This document shows, in pieces, positions 11,399 to 22,680 of a DNA stretch of 64,000 nucleotides. Source of the DNA: Geosiphon pyriformis (Eukaryota > Glomeromycota > Glomeromycetes > Archaeosporales > Geosiphonaceae). The notes beneath the pieces were generated by a model, which was not told the DNA's origin, did no database searches, and was given only the letters and a program-made list of their open reading frames with translations. The stretch spans positions 1 to 64,000 of the forward strand of contig JAAOMT010000275.1 of the NCBI GenBank assembly GCA_016748015.1, written 5' to 3'. The translations under genes were made by a program, and so were the position numbers. Positions within the stretch are counted from its first letter, which is position 1. Each line of letters begins with the position of its first letter.

Positions 11399-13388
11399 TA
11401 TAATTTTACAGAGAACCAACACTAACAACAACTATTCAAAAGTAGCAGAATCAGAAAGAAGAGAAACAAACCATTTAGGATTTGCCAAATTTTTATTTCA
11501 ATACTACTGTCAACACTTGAAATTAATCAACAACCAACTATTAGCAGAATTTGCCTTCAACTTCTATGTCAATAAAAGAATTAAATATTTTTTAAGAGAA
11601 CCAGTAAATACTAAATCAGCAAAAAAAAATTTCTACAGCAAATTAATCCAATATACCAGCTTACCAGTAAATTACAACTTTGCTCTGCTCATTACTAAAA
11701 TCAACAGAGAAATTAAAAATTACATCCAACAAACATTTTCTATTACTTATGCAGAAAAAGGCAAAGAAAAACTACAAACACCAGCAGGAATTCTAAAGCA
11801 AATACAATTATCTACTTGGAAAAAACAGAAAGTTAATTCATCAACTAATCTATTCTACTATTATACATCTGAAAGTATCATTAATATACCATCAACAAAT
11901 ACGTCTACAGCAAATGTAACAACTCTATTAAACAGACTTTTATTCCAAAGTAAACAGAAAAAAGCAGAATTATTAGAAACCTACAGCAATTATTTTAAGG
12001 AATTTAAATTGCAATCTCCAATGCCATCAGAATTTCAATTACCATTACCCCAACCAAATTTCGGAACTATTAGTCTGTGGAAAGTAACAAAATCAAAGGA
12101 AGAGGAAAACAACAATCAGGAATTTAATTATTAAGACCCAATCCCAGAAAACCTGGAAATTCAAACTCTGATTGTTTCAACTCAGCAAAATCAGAACAAT
12201 CCAAATTCCAACATTATTCATTAACAAAACTTATTTCCAGTAATCATAATTAATCTACCATCAATTATCACACTATTACAATTACAACTTTAACAACAGT
12301 TACAATAATCAATGGTCTATGTTTTAATTGCAAAACTTGAAAAATTTACTGACAAAGAAAATAATGTCTAAGTCTGGTTAAATGATGTCATTAAAGCAAT
12401 CATGGCAAATAACTGGGATAATGTTAGAGCACTTTAAGCAATCCCATATTTTCTCCAAAATACTGCCAATTTATGGTATTAAAATCTCATCAACAAACCA
12501 CTAAACTTTAATGTATTTAAAACCATGTTTCTATAGTATTTTAGTAATAATAATAGTATTAACCACCTAGCCAATAGTTTCACTACAATCAAACAAAATA
12601 ATACCAAAGTAGTTACTACATACTTAGAACACTTTCACAAAAATTTGCACCAAATACAAACTATTGAAGCTGACTACTTCACAGTATCACAGATTCTGAA
12701 TTAGTTTATCTGTGGGTTGTGCAGTAACTTGCTACAAAGAGTATGGCCAATACACTCAAATACACTCCAAAATACAGTTATATATGCCCAAGATTTCGAA
12801 TTAGCAGAGTTAAAAGCCAACCACACCCAAGCCATAAATTTAGTAATGAATAGATTATCTGAATTAGATTCCAAATTGAAACAATTTAGTGATTCAATTA
12901 ACCAGAAAATTGAAAAATACTTAGCTAATAATAGCAATCAAGCAATTTATTAGCTGTCACAACATTGTAAAAATTCAGAAAATTTCAATTGATCTCAGAA
13001 TTAGTTATGTTCATCTTTAGCAAATCAACAGTGGCAGCAAAAGATACATATTTGTCACTATTGTGATAAACAAAAATACATAAAAATAGATTGTCACCAA
13101 AAACTAAATAACCAATGATCAAAAAATCAATATTAAAACTCCAATTGCTGGTTTCAAACTCCAAACTACACCAATAATTAATCATCTAAACAATATTACT
13201 ATCAATCCTATTACTTACCCATAATACAACAAATATACTTACCTCCTATATATTAAACTCCAACATCCATAATATATCAACTGCAGCCACAAATCATCTA
13301 TCAATCTTAACAACTTCAAACACTATTACAAATTGCAACTCAGATGACATCTGGAAATCAAAGACCAAGAATGATTCAGAACTAAAGA
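11399..13388 (+). pseudogene. Element A Gag, broken
   Basis: A Gag-like reading frame with its longest open part at 11517-12134 (205 codons). It is homologous along its length to element B Gag, including FVNK, SFxxTPVNT-like and NYFKEFKLQSPMPS blocks. A capsid-like segment lies around 12330-12950 (NNWDNV, LEHFHKNL, LNRLSELDSKLKQFSDSINQ). The knuckle at 13053-13094 reads CHYCDKQKYIKIDC; the expected His is Tyr. No ATG is obvious at the N-terminus: the position aligned with the start in B reads GTA. The frame continues into the protease without a shift. Gag would form the particle that houses reverse transcription. Confidence 0.75.
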
Positions 13389-13946
13389 TTGGCAATAGTT
13401 GTTCACCAGCCAATCTCAAGCTCCTTAAATCAACCATCAGGATTATATCAGTGGAGTTTAGGAACTAGATATGCCCAAAACCCAAATTTCCAGAACTATT
13501 TAAGTCTTCTGATTACTCCAAAAGATATCACTTTTAACCATCTAAAACCCAACCAAAAACAAACACTTATCAACAACATTTTACTTATAATAATGACTAA
13601 TGACAAGTCACTAGCAGCCATTTTTTCTTTCAAAATTGAGAAATCAACCAAAATACTCCTTTTTAGAGAAGCTGTCCTTAATACCAAACCTATTACTGCA
13701 ATGTATACAGATGCCAAAATTGATAGTCAGCCCATCAAATTGATCCTTAACAGTGGCTCAGCAGACAGCATTATTATCAAACAACTCATGAACCAATTAG
13801 GTTACCAAGTTAATCATGTTGCCAGCACTAGAATTATTACTGTTGATAGAACAATAAAAACTTCAATTGGTAAGATTAATAACTTCTTATTTGAAATTAA
13901 TGGTATTACCATACCCATTAAAGTATTAGTAATAGAAGCCATTTAA
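13389..13946 (+). pseudogene. Element A aspartic protease, broken
   Basis: An open segment of 185 codons. Retropepsin-like features are the catalytic loop at about 13747-13770, which reads LNSGSADSII where LDSGS is expected (Asp to Asn), and downstream hydrophobic strands ending INGITIPIKVLVIEA. The equivalent in element B keeps the Asp but has lost the Gly (LDSESANSII), so the two copies carry different inactivating changes and together show the ancestral motif. Its job would be cleavage of Gag-Pol. Confidence 0.8.
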
Positions 13947-14819
13947 TATTAAGCTCTGGTTAGTAATGACTGATTATCCAAAACAAATACTGTGCTTAAC
14001 TAAACCACTTAAGAATTGCAACTTAGCCAAAACAGTCAGCACACTAGAGTACCAGTTATGTGTGGTCATTTTAAAACCACCATGCCAGTATCACTAATTA
14101 AATTCAAAGAAAAAACAACTAAACTTACCTGAAAAGCCTATTAAGTCTTATGAACTGATACTAACCACAATGAATTGTCACCAATACTCTTATAAAACAA
14201 TAAGAGAAAAGAAAAAAAAAAAGATAAACCACAAAAAGACACCACTAATTATAATACTACTAGCAACTGGGAAAAATTTTATTCAATTAACAACAGACCA
14301 GAGCCATCATATATCCCACTAAAGTATAAAGACTACAAAAAAAAGCTGTCTTCTATAGGAGCTTGAATTGCATTAAACAAAGACTATTAGATGCAAACCC
14401 ATTATTATTGCAAACCATGTTACTGTAAACAGTATAGATACTCTAAACATCAAGACAAGTGGGACAATAAACCATGTCTCACTTATAAAGAGCAGTTGCT
14501 TGACAAAAGGATGTGAAATGACATTTCTGGTTAAAAAAAATGTACAATATTTCATGCCAGTACACAATCCTCATTAGCAACTGAATGAATCATGGAACAC
14601 CCATTAATGCAACATGGCATTGAGCAATCTCTTACTTAGATGGTTATCCATACAATGAGGACAAAATCTGACAAATGGTAAATGCCAAAATAGTAGGTGC
14701 TTTATCTCATAAGATCTTAGAAATAAAAAACAACTCACCAAAACCAATTGAAATTGTTCTTATTCTCAATCCAAACACATTTTGGATATTAAGACAGTTC
14801 TAAAAGAGTTTTATGAACA
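13947..14819 (+). pseudogene. Element A linker between protease and dUTPase module
   Basis: Broken coding sequence aligned with 20606-21540 of element B. It keeps a Lys-rich stretch and cysteine pairs around 14400-14480 (CKPCYCKQY-like) and continues to EEQKQHLKQLN just before the four-cysteine motif. Function unknown. Many stops. Confidence 0.5.
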
Positions 14820-15610
14820 CTACTAAAATTTAGCACCTACAAGAAAAGAGCAAAAACAGCATTTAAAACAACTAAACATCTGACTATGTAACCATTGTTT
14901 AATTCTATGTGACTTTCAATATTGTAATAATTGTAATCTTATTTACAATCTACCAACACACATAATCTACACAATTCTTGAAGAGAAAAAACCAATCAGC
15001 AGCTGTGCTTTAAAATCAGAATTGAAGTTCAATTTTGATTTAAACTTTGACAATAATGATAATAAAAACAATGATTCCAGCTCAGTCCAAAATGGCAATA
15101 ATAACAACAATTCAAACTTTGATTATAACTCTGAACAATACATCACACTTTTTAATCTTTCTAAGGAGCAAAAACTAAAATGATTCAGCAATAATAATGA
15201 AAATATTATGCCAGAATGTGTACATGATACTAATGCAAGATTTGACTTGAGATATTCAGAAAAAGATGCTATTAAATTGGAACCACATTTGCACATCTGC
15301 ATTGATCTGAAAGTAGTACTGAAAATTCCAGCAATGACAATAGTCCAACTAGCATCTAAGAGTAATTTAGTAAAAAAAAAATCAACATCAAAGGAGAAAT
15401 AATTGATGCAGGATATGTAGAAAATATTATTACAATGCTACAAAATGACTCAGAAAAAGAATATATCATTAAACCAAATGAAAAAATAACACAGACAATA
15501 TTCCTATCTTTGGTTAAAATAGCTCAGCTAGTATTAGTGAAAAAAAAGAAGAATTAGAGGTAACAGCAAGAGAAATAAATGAATTCAGATCCACAAATAG
15601 AATAGACATA
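14820..15610 (+). pseudogene. Element A four-cysteine motif plus dUTPase domain, broken
   Basis: A four-cysteine motif near 14882-14940 (CNHCLILCDFQYCNNC, CxxC...CxxC) precedes an Asp/Asn/Ser-rich linker. The dUTPase region follows at 15208-15600. Motif 1 is ARFDLRY, motif 2 ASKSNLVKK, motif 3 KGEIIDAGYVENI with the catalytic Asp and Tyr, motif 4 NDSEKEYIIKPNEKITQTIF, and a C-terminal EFRSTNR resembling the Gly-rich motif 5 (GFGSTGR). An A-run near 15375 shifts the frame between motifs 2 and 3. dUTPase hydrolyses dUTP to dUMP and pyrophosphate, limiting uracil in new cDNA. Motif 5 is better kept here than in element B. Confidence 0.8.
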
Positions 15611-16150
15611 ACAGTTAATATGGCAGAAGAAAAAGTTATTAACAAGAGAGAAATTATCTTTATCTGTCAATCAATTTTTATTCTGCCATATAATCAATAT
15701 ATGTTAGCCATAGAAAAGAAAATAAAAGATCAAGCTCAAATTTTTGAAATAAAAACTACAATTTGTGAATCAGAAAAGATTGAATTCACCAATTTTTACA
15801 TACCAGCCAAAAGTCCTAAACATATCAAAATTTCCATCTACAACATAACTAAAAACATTATCAAAATACCAAAAAAAACCACCATAAGATATTTAAGCAC
15901 TGAAGTTAAAAACCAACCACCAAGCACTATTCCAAATTTTTCACAACTGTGTGGATATGTAGACATCATATTACAAACAATTTATAAACAAAAAAAATGT
16001 TATTTGCTTCAACCAAAACAATTGGAACAAATAAACTTGAGAAATCTAGACTCACTTCAAAGAATACAGCTCAAGATATTACTCAACAATTTCATAGATA
16101 TTTTCACAAGTAAAAATGAATTTGGCAGAACTGATATTATTCAACATTAA
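15611..16150 (+). pseudogene. Element A beta-rich spacer domain before reverse transcriptase
   Basis: The open segment 15620-16150 starts MAEEKVINKREII and contains NFYIPAKSPKHIKISIYN and the block IIKIPKKTTIRYLST, a pattern often found between protease and reverse transcriptase in Ty3/gypsy elements. It ends with a helical stretch (LNNFIDIFTSKNEFGRT) leading into the reverse transcriptase. Role unknown. Confidence 0.6.
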
Positions 16151-17052
16151 ATCAAAACTGGAAATGCAATGCCAATTAAACAGAAAGCATACCAAGTGCC
16201 ACCAGCTAGCCATGAAATAATCCAACAAGAAATCAATTGAATATTGAACAATAGGTTAATTCAACCATTAATGAATCCATAGTCATTATCAGTAATACTA
16301 ATCTATAAGAAGAATAAGAAAATCTACTTTTGTGTGAATTACAAAAAGCTTAACAATATTACTTATGGAAACAGTTATCTAACTTTATGAATTCAAGAAT
16401 TATTTGATGCTTTTGGAGAAAAAAAATAATTTTTCACATTAGACTTGAATACTAGTTATTGGCAAGTAGCCATAAAACTAGAAGATAAAGAAAAGACTGC
16501 TTTTACAACCAAAGAAAAAAATTTTGAGTTTGAAGTAATGCCATTTGGCTTAACCAATGTCCCAATCATGTTTCAATAACTAATAGAAATTGTTTATACC
16601 AGACTGTTATGAAAATCAGTAGTCATATATTTGAATAACACCAATGTATTCTCAAAAACATTTGATAATTATTTGTATCATCTTTAGCAAATATTTGAGA
16701 GATTAAAAAGAGCAAAATTGAAACTGAATACAATCAAGTGCTTTTTCAGCAAAATGAAATTGAAAATTTTAAAACATGTTGTAAGCAAAGATAACATTAA
16801 AACAAATCCAGACAAGATTGAAATTGTTAAAAACTTTCTAATACCAACAAACTTGATAAAACTATGGGCATTCTTGAGATTTATTGGATACTACTACTGT
16901 TTTATACAGAACTTTTTAAAAATAGCTCAACTATTTCACCAGCTTTAAGCCAAGAATGTGAAATACAAATAGACTGAAGAGCAACAAGAAGCTTTTAACA
17001 CTTTAAGAAGAAAACTTATCTAAGCACTAGTATTAATCTATTCAGATCACAG
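16151..17052 (+). pseudogene. Element A reverse transcriptase, broken, cut by element B
   Basis: Shows FCVNYKKLN, FFTLDLNTSYWQ, FEVMPFGLTN and the catalytic box changed from YLDD to YLNN (near 16630), then LKHVVSKDNIKTNPDKIE and RFIGYYYCFIQNF in the thumb and connection. In-frame stops replace Gln, Trp and Arg codons of element B. The copy is cut at 17052 within RNase H, and the frame resumes at 27086. Confidence 0.82.
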
Positions 17053-17888
17053 TATTACTCATAGAATATAGAAAATATATTAGCATATAAAATAGCCAAT
17101 CAGAGATAGCCATAGTAAATGTGGAATTCCAGAATTTCTCTTAAGAAAAATTGTAGGATTCCAAAAATTTCAGGATTCTCTGTGCAAAGAATTGCAGGAT
17201 TCCAGGAAAATCAGGATTCTTGAGGTGAAAAATTGAAAAATTGAGGAATCTCAATTATATATATATAACAGTAGTATTAGAAGTAGAAAAAGCAGAATCC
17301 TTAGTTAGAAAATCTCTCAGTTTAGATTTCATTTAAGCAACTTTCCAATTCACAAAATATCAATAAATAATCATTTACTATCTCAATCCACTCTTTACTA
17401 TCAACACTTCATGTTGATAGTAATTGATACTTAATCACACTGGAACAATAGCTTTTGATCACAGCTATTGACGGGATACTAACTTGCAATTGCTTTTGTT
17501 ATTTTTCTTTATTTTCTTTTCTTTTTTTTTATTTCTTTTGTTATTTCTTTGGTTTTACTAAAATTGATTAAAAATTAAGTGCTAAGATACAGATGTCATA
17601 GGGACTGGTAAAAAACCCATGAAACAAGGGTAGAACACTCATAGATTTGAGGATAGCTTATTAGGAGAATTACCAACCACTACATTGAGAAAAAAATTTG
17701 ACAAAACTGTGGTTTCGGAAAGCTACAGATAAAACCATTAATTAAATCTCTGTCTATTATACAAAAAACTCAACTCTAAAACCTTCAGATACAACCAACG
17801 TATTAGTGTTACCAGCCTTGTCAAGATATTAAGCACCAAGTTACAGATTTGTTATTTGATTTGAGATCCCAAATAATTATCTGTAACA
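17053..17888 (+). repeat. 5' LTR of element B
   Basis: Starts TATTACTCATAG and ends ATCTGTAACA. It carries a GATTCCAG-type repeat block (17130-17240), a TATA run at 17256-17267 followed by AACAGTAGTATTAGAAG, and later a pyrimidine-rich tract. It differs from the 3' LTR mainly in the arrangement of the repeat block. Confidence 0.9.
17256..17267 (+). promoter_or_regulatory. TATA box in element B 5' LTR
   Basis: An alternating TA run of 12 bp, followed within a few bases by CAGTAGTATTAGAAG, a block kept after TATA in the LTRs at 10514, 27783 and 42373. It is the likely Pol II core promoter of the element. Confidence 0.55.
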
Positions 17889-17890
17889 TT

Positions 17891-17906
17891 TGGTGCTTTT
17901 TGTGAG
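17891..17906 (+). promoter_or_regulatory. Primer-binding site of element B
   Basis: TGGTGCTTTTTGTGAG, two bases downstream of the 5' LTR; it differs from the site in element A by one C/T. The tRNA is not identified. Confidence 0.7.
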
Positions 17907-17947
17907 ATATAATCTTACAGAGAACCAGCACCAACAACTAATCAACA

Positions 17948-19930
17948 GTGGCAGAATCAGAAAGTATAGAAGCAAACCATTTAGAATTCATGAAATCCTT
18001 ATTTCAACATTACTGTCAATACTTGGGATTAAATCACAATCATATATCAGCAGAATCAGTCTTCAATTTCTATGTCAACAAGAAAATTGTCTATTTGTTA
18101 GGGACACCAGTAAACACTGAATCAGTGAGAGAAACTTTCTACTATGAATTAATATAAAACACTAACTTACCAACAAATCATAATTTCGCATCCATTATTA
18201 CTGAAATTAACAAAGAAATTGAACATCACACACAACAAAGATACCCAATTACTTACTCAAGTAAAGGCAAAAAAAAACTACAAACACAAACAGTAACATC
18301 TTAACAGATCCAACCACCCACTTGGAAGAAACACAGAGTTGAATCACCCACAAATCCATCATATTATTATACTCTGGAAAGCACCATCCATATCATGTCA
18401 CCAAATGCATTCACATCAAATGTGACATCAACATTTGGATGATTTCCATTTCAAAGTAAACAAAAGAAAACAGAATTATTAGGCTCATATAGCAAATATT
18501 TTGAAGGATTTCAATTGCAAACACCAATGCCATCAGGAATCTGATCACCACCACCTTCACCAGATTTTGGGATAGCCAATTTATGGAAAGCATCAGAATC
18601 GGAAAAAGAAAGAGAATCAGAGGATCAAGAATTTACTTACCAGAACCTAATTCTAAAAAACTCGGAAGTTGAAACTCCGAATGTTCAAACTCCAAAAAAT
18701 TCAAATTAAAAAAATCCGGAAATTGAGACTCCAAATATTCAAACATCGAGGAATCAGAATATTTTAAACTCTGATTTAATCAATCAACTAAACTTATTTC
18801 CAAATATTGTCATAAATCAACCACCAATTGAACCAATTATTGAACTAATTCAACCGCAGCCATTTCAATCACTTCAACAACCACAACAGCCACTTTCATT
18901 ATCACAATAATACATTGTAGTGCCAATAGCATATGCTCCTATTGCCAAAATCAAAAAATTTACCAGCAAAAAAAACGATGTCCAAGTATGACTAAACAAT
19001 GTGGAAAAAGCCATTGCAGCCAACGGATGGAATGACGCCAAAGCCATGCAGGCCATTCCCTATTTTCTCCAGAATACTGCCAACTTATGATATCAAAGCT
19101 TGGCTAACAAACCCCAAGATTTTAATGCATTCAAGCTTGCATTTTTACAATACTTCAGCAATAATAATAGTATTAATTGACTAGCAAACACTTTTACCAC
19201 TATCAAACAAAGAGAAAATGAAGCAGTCACTACTTACCTAGAATGCTTTTACAGAAATCTGTGCCAAATTCAAGCAATCCAGGCTGATTATTTTACAGTG
19301 CCACAAATTTTAAACCAATTTATTAGAGGTCTGTGCAGTAGCATCCTCTAATGCATATGTCTAATGCATCCAGCAGATCTTTAAGCTGCAATTACCAATG
19401 CCAGAGATTTTAAAACAGCTGAACTCAAAGCTAACCATGTCCAAGTCATCAATCTAGTGATGAACAGATTATCTGAATTAGATTCTAAGTTGAAACAATT
19501 CAGTGATTCCATCAACCAAAAATTAGAGGAATACTTAGCTAACAATTAGGCAATCTATCAACCTCCACAACAATGCAATAATCAAAGAAACGTGAATTGT
19601 TTCCAGAATCAGTCACACCTATCATTTTTGACCAATCAGCAGTGGCAGCAGGAGACGCATGTTTGCCACTACTGTGGTAAACAAGGGCATTTAAAAATTG
19701 ACTGTAGGTTAAAAATAAATAATCAACGATTGGGAAATCAATATCAAAACCCCGATCACCAGTTTCCAACTTTAAATTACCAATCCAACCCAGCACCATA
19801 TTAATTGACTTATCTGCCAATGATACAACAGCCAATATATCAACTTCCAGTCTATCAACCACAGCCACCAGTAATGTATTAACCACCACAGCCACAAATA
19901 ATTTATTAGGCACCTGCAGTTCAAACACCA
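17948..19930 (+). pseudogene. Element B Gag, broken
   Basis: A frame opening with AESESIEANHLEFMKS; the codon at 17948 is GTG, so the true start is uncertain. The N-terminal region is Gln/Pro/Ser-rich (about 18240-18900). A capsid-like segment follows (about 18960-19340: AIPYFLQNTANL, LAFLQYFSNNNS, YLECFYRNL). The CCHC knuckle at 19664-19705 is intact (CHYCGKQGHLKIDC). A Pro/Gln-rich tail leads into the protease in the same frame. Stops (for example at 18156, 18302, 18540 and 19800) sit where Gln, Arg or Trp codons are expected. Gag packages the element RNA. Confidence 0.8.
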
Positions 19931-20605
19931 TTATCTAACCCAGCTCAAATGACATCAGAAAACCCCAGATCCAGAGTAACCCAAAATTGGAGATTGGCAA
20001 TAGTGGTTCACCAACCAATTCCCAGTTCATCAAATCAACTATTAGGATTATGCCAGCAGAGTTCAGGAACCAGGTATAACCAAAACCCGAGTTCTCAGAA
20101 CTACTTAAGTCTTCTGGTTAGCCCAGAAGATGCTGCACCCAGTACACAAAAAACCAACCAAAGGACACTTACCAACAACATTCCACCCACAACTATCTCC
20201 TATGACAAATTGTTAGCCACAATCTTTCCATTTGAACTTGAAAAACCATCAGTAATCCCTCTATTTAGTGGAGCTGCCTTTGAAGAGAAACTCATTACTG
20301 CTATGTACATGGATGCCAAAGTTGATGGTCAGTCTATCAAACTAATATTAGATAGTGAATCAGCTAACAGCATCATCACAAAACAACTCATAGACCAATT
20401 AGGTCGCCAAGTTGATCAAGCTGCCAGTGCATGCATCATCACAGCTGATGGAACAACTAAAACTCCAATCAGTGAAATTAACGATTTACTAATTGAAATC
20501 AATGGCATCATCATGCCCATCAAAGTTCTCATGATGAAAGCAACACAATATCAAGCACTCATTGGCAATGACTGGTTGTCCAAAACTAATGCTGTACTTG
20601 ATTAG
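19931..20605 (+). pseudogene. Element B aspartic protease, catalytic loop mutated
   Basis: The open segment 19949-20605 ends with LIGNDWLSKTNAVLD, a typical retropepsin C-terminal strand and helix. The catalytic loop at 20347-20376 reads LDSESANSII: the Asp is kept but the essential Gly is Glu. FLLIEINGI and PIKVLMMKA match the protease of element A. It is in frame with Gag upstream and the dUTPase module downstream. Confidence 0.83.
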
Positions 20606-21244
20606 ATGATTCAAAAACTGGCTCTCAGTCAGAATGGTTGACACATGTGGATACCAGTCACGTGTGGCCATTTCAAAACAATCAACCCAACACCCCTAAT
20701 TGAGTTCGAAAAAAAGAAAAAAAAACCTATCTGGGAAGCCTACTAAGTCTCGTGAGCCAATGAAAATCACAACAAACTGCTGCCAATACTATCGTGAGAC
20801 GACCAAGAAAAAAGGAAACAAAAGGAAATTGAACTTACCTGAAACATCAACAACAACTGAAAAACCAACAAAGACCAAGAGGAAGTAATAAATTAAGAGT
20901 GGAAAGAAAATAAAAATGAGAAAGAAAAGAGAAAGACAAAAAAAGAAGAATCAACATTCACAGACATCTACACCACTTATATTCACCTACCACTACAACC
21001 AACCAACTATCATTGACCAAAGCTTATATGCATTGATTACGGCAAGAAACTGTCATTAATGAGTGCATGCTGTGGCAATAATGAGGAATATCCAACCATG
21101 ACTAAATTTTATTGTTGTTCATGCATTGTAATACATTTTGGATAACCAAAGAGGCAAGAAAAATGGGACAACCAATCTTGTCTCGTTTGTAGAGAAACTT
21201 TCTTGGATGAAGGAATGTGGAATAACATTCCAGGATGAGGAGGA
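20606..21244 (+). pseudogene. Element B linker between protease and dUTPase module
   Basis: Lys/Arg-rich coding remnant (20700-20890), then a region with cysteines around 21110-21200. In frame, the peptide MWNNIPG is followed by a TGA at 21235 and continues GGMCDKSCQY, so the module starts upstream of 21245. No known domain recognised. Confidence 0.5.
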
Positions 21245-22290
21245 ATGTGTGACAAATCATGTCAATACACAATCCTAATTAGCAATTGGGTTAAGAAAGG
21301 AACACCAATAGAAACTGCTTGGAGAAGAGCCATGAGATATCTGAACGGTTGTCCACATAACAATGATAAAATCTGGCAAATGGCACTCACTAAAATAGAA
21401 GGAGCATCAACTGAAGAGATCAGAGAAATTAAAAACAACCCACCAGAACCAATAGAACTTGACTGGGATTTAGAACCAGTCATAAACCTATTGGAACCAG
21501 AAAAATTTCACAAACACTACCAATGTTTGGCACCCACCAGAGAAGAGCAAAAACAACAGCTAGAACAATTAAACACCAGATTGTGCTGCCATTGTTTAAT
21601 TCCCAGTGACTTTGAATATTGTAATAAGTGTGACCTCATTTACAATCCACTACCACGCATAATCTACACAATCCCAGAAGAAAAAAAACCAATCAGCAGC
21701 TGTGTATCAGAATCAGAATCAGTTTTTGATCCCAATTCAAACTCCAACAATGATGATGACGAAAACACTGGTTCCAGCTCTGTTCAAATTGGCAACAAAA
21801 ATAATAGCAATTTGGACTCCAATTTAAATTCAGAAATATATATCACGCTCCCTGATCTCACCAAAAAACAGACCTTGAAATGGTTCAGTGATAATGAGAA
21901 AGGGATTATGTCAGAACGTGTACATAATACTGATACAGAGTTTGACCTGAGATATCCCAGAAAAAAAGCCATCAAACTAGAACCACATTTGCGCACATGT
22001 ATCAATTTAAAAATAGCAATAGAAATCTCAGCTACTACTATGGTTCAGTTAGCATCTAAAAGTAGTCTAGCAAAAAGAGGGATAAACATCAGAGGAGGAA
22101 TAATTGATATGAAATATGTAGAAAATATTATCGCAATATTACAAAATGACTCAGAAAAAGCCTATATTATAGAGCCAAATAAAAAGATAGCACAGGCAAT
22201 ATTCCTACTCCTGGTTAAAATAGCTCAGTTAATGTCAGTAGAAAACAGGAAAAAATACAGAAATTTAGATCAATAGATAGAATAGACATA
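21245..22290 (+). pseudogene. Element B four-cysteine motif plus dUTPase domain
   Basis: An open stretch of 343 codons, part of the polyprotein rather than a free gene. Residues 1-113 are an unassigned helical region (AWRRAMRYLNGCPH, EEIREIKNNPPEPIELDWD). C114/C117 and C126/C129 form a CxxC...CxxC motif. Residues 155-200 are Ser/Asn/Asp-rich. The dUTPase spans 225-335: motif 1 TEFDLRY (D234), motif 2 ASKSSLAKRG, motif 3 GGIIDMKYVENI (D288, Y291), motif 4 NDSEKAYIIEPNKKIAQAIF. The Gly normally following the motif-3 Tyr is Glu. A short deletion with frame shift near 22255-22275 removes motif 5. The domain would keep dUTP low during reverse transcription. Confidence 0.85.
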
Positions 22291-22680
22291 TCAGTTAATA
22301 TGGTGGAGGAAAAAATTATTGACAAAGGAGAAATTATCTCAACCTGTCAATCAATTTCCATTCCATCATATGACCAGTATATATTACATATAAAAAGAGA
22401 AGTAAAAAATCAGGCTCAGTTGTTTGAAGCAGAAGCCACCATTTGCAAATCAGGGGGGATTGGACTCACTAATCTTTACATATTAGCCAAAAGCCCCAAA
22501 AACATTAAAATTCTCATCTATAACATAATTGAAAGTGTCATTGAAATACCAAAGAGAACTATTATTGAATATTTGACTACTGAAGTTGAGGATCAACCAC
22601 CAAATCACATTCCAAATTTTTTACAGTTTTGTGGATATGTAAATATTACATTACAAACTATCTACAAATGAAGTGAATGT
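22291..22680 (+). pseudogene. Element B beta-rich spacer domain
   Basis: The open segment 22300-22671 (123 codons) holds ISTCQSISIPSYDQYI, LYILAKSPKNIKILIYN and VIEIPKRTIIEYLTTEVED, matching 15620-16150 of element A. It lies one frame off the dUTPase because of the small deletion upstream. The function of this spacer in Ty3/gypsy polyproteins is unclear to me. Confidence 0.6.

Noticed and set aside
21245-22276. A free-standing host dUTPase gene
   Set aside because: It is in frame with the upstream protease, lies between LTRs, and recurs at the same place in element A, so it belongs to the polyprotein.
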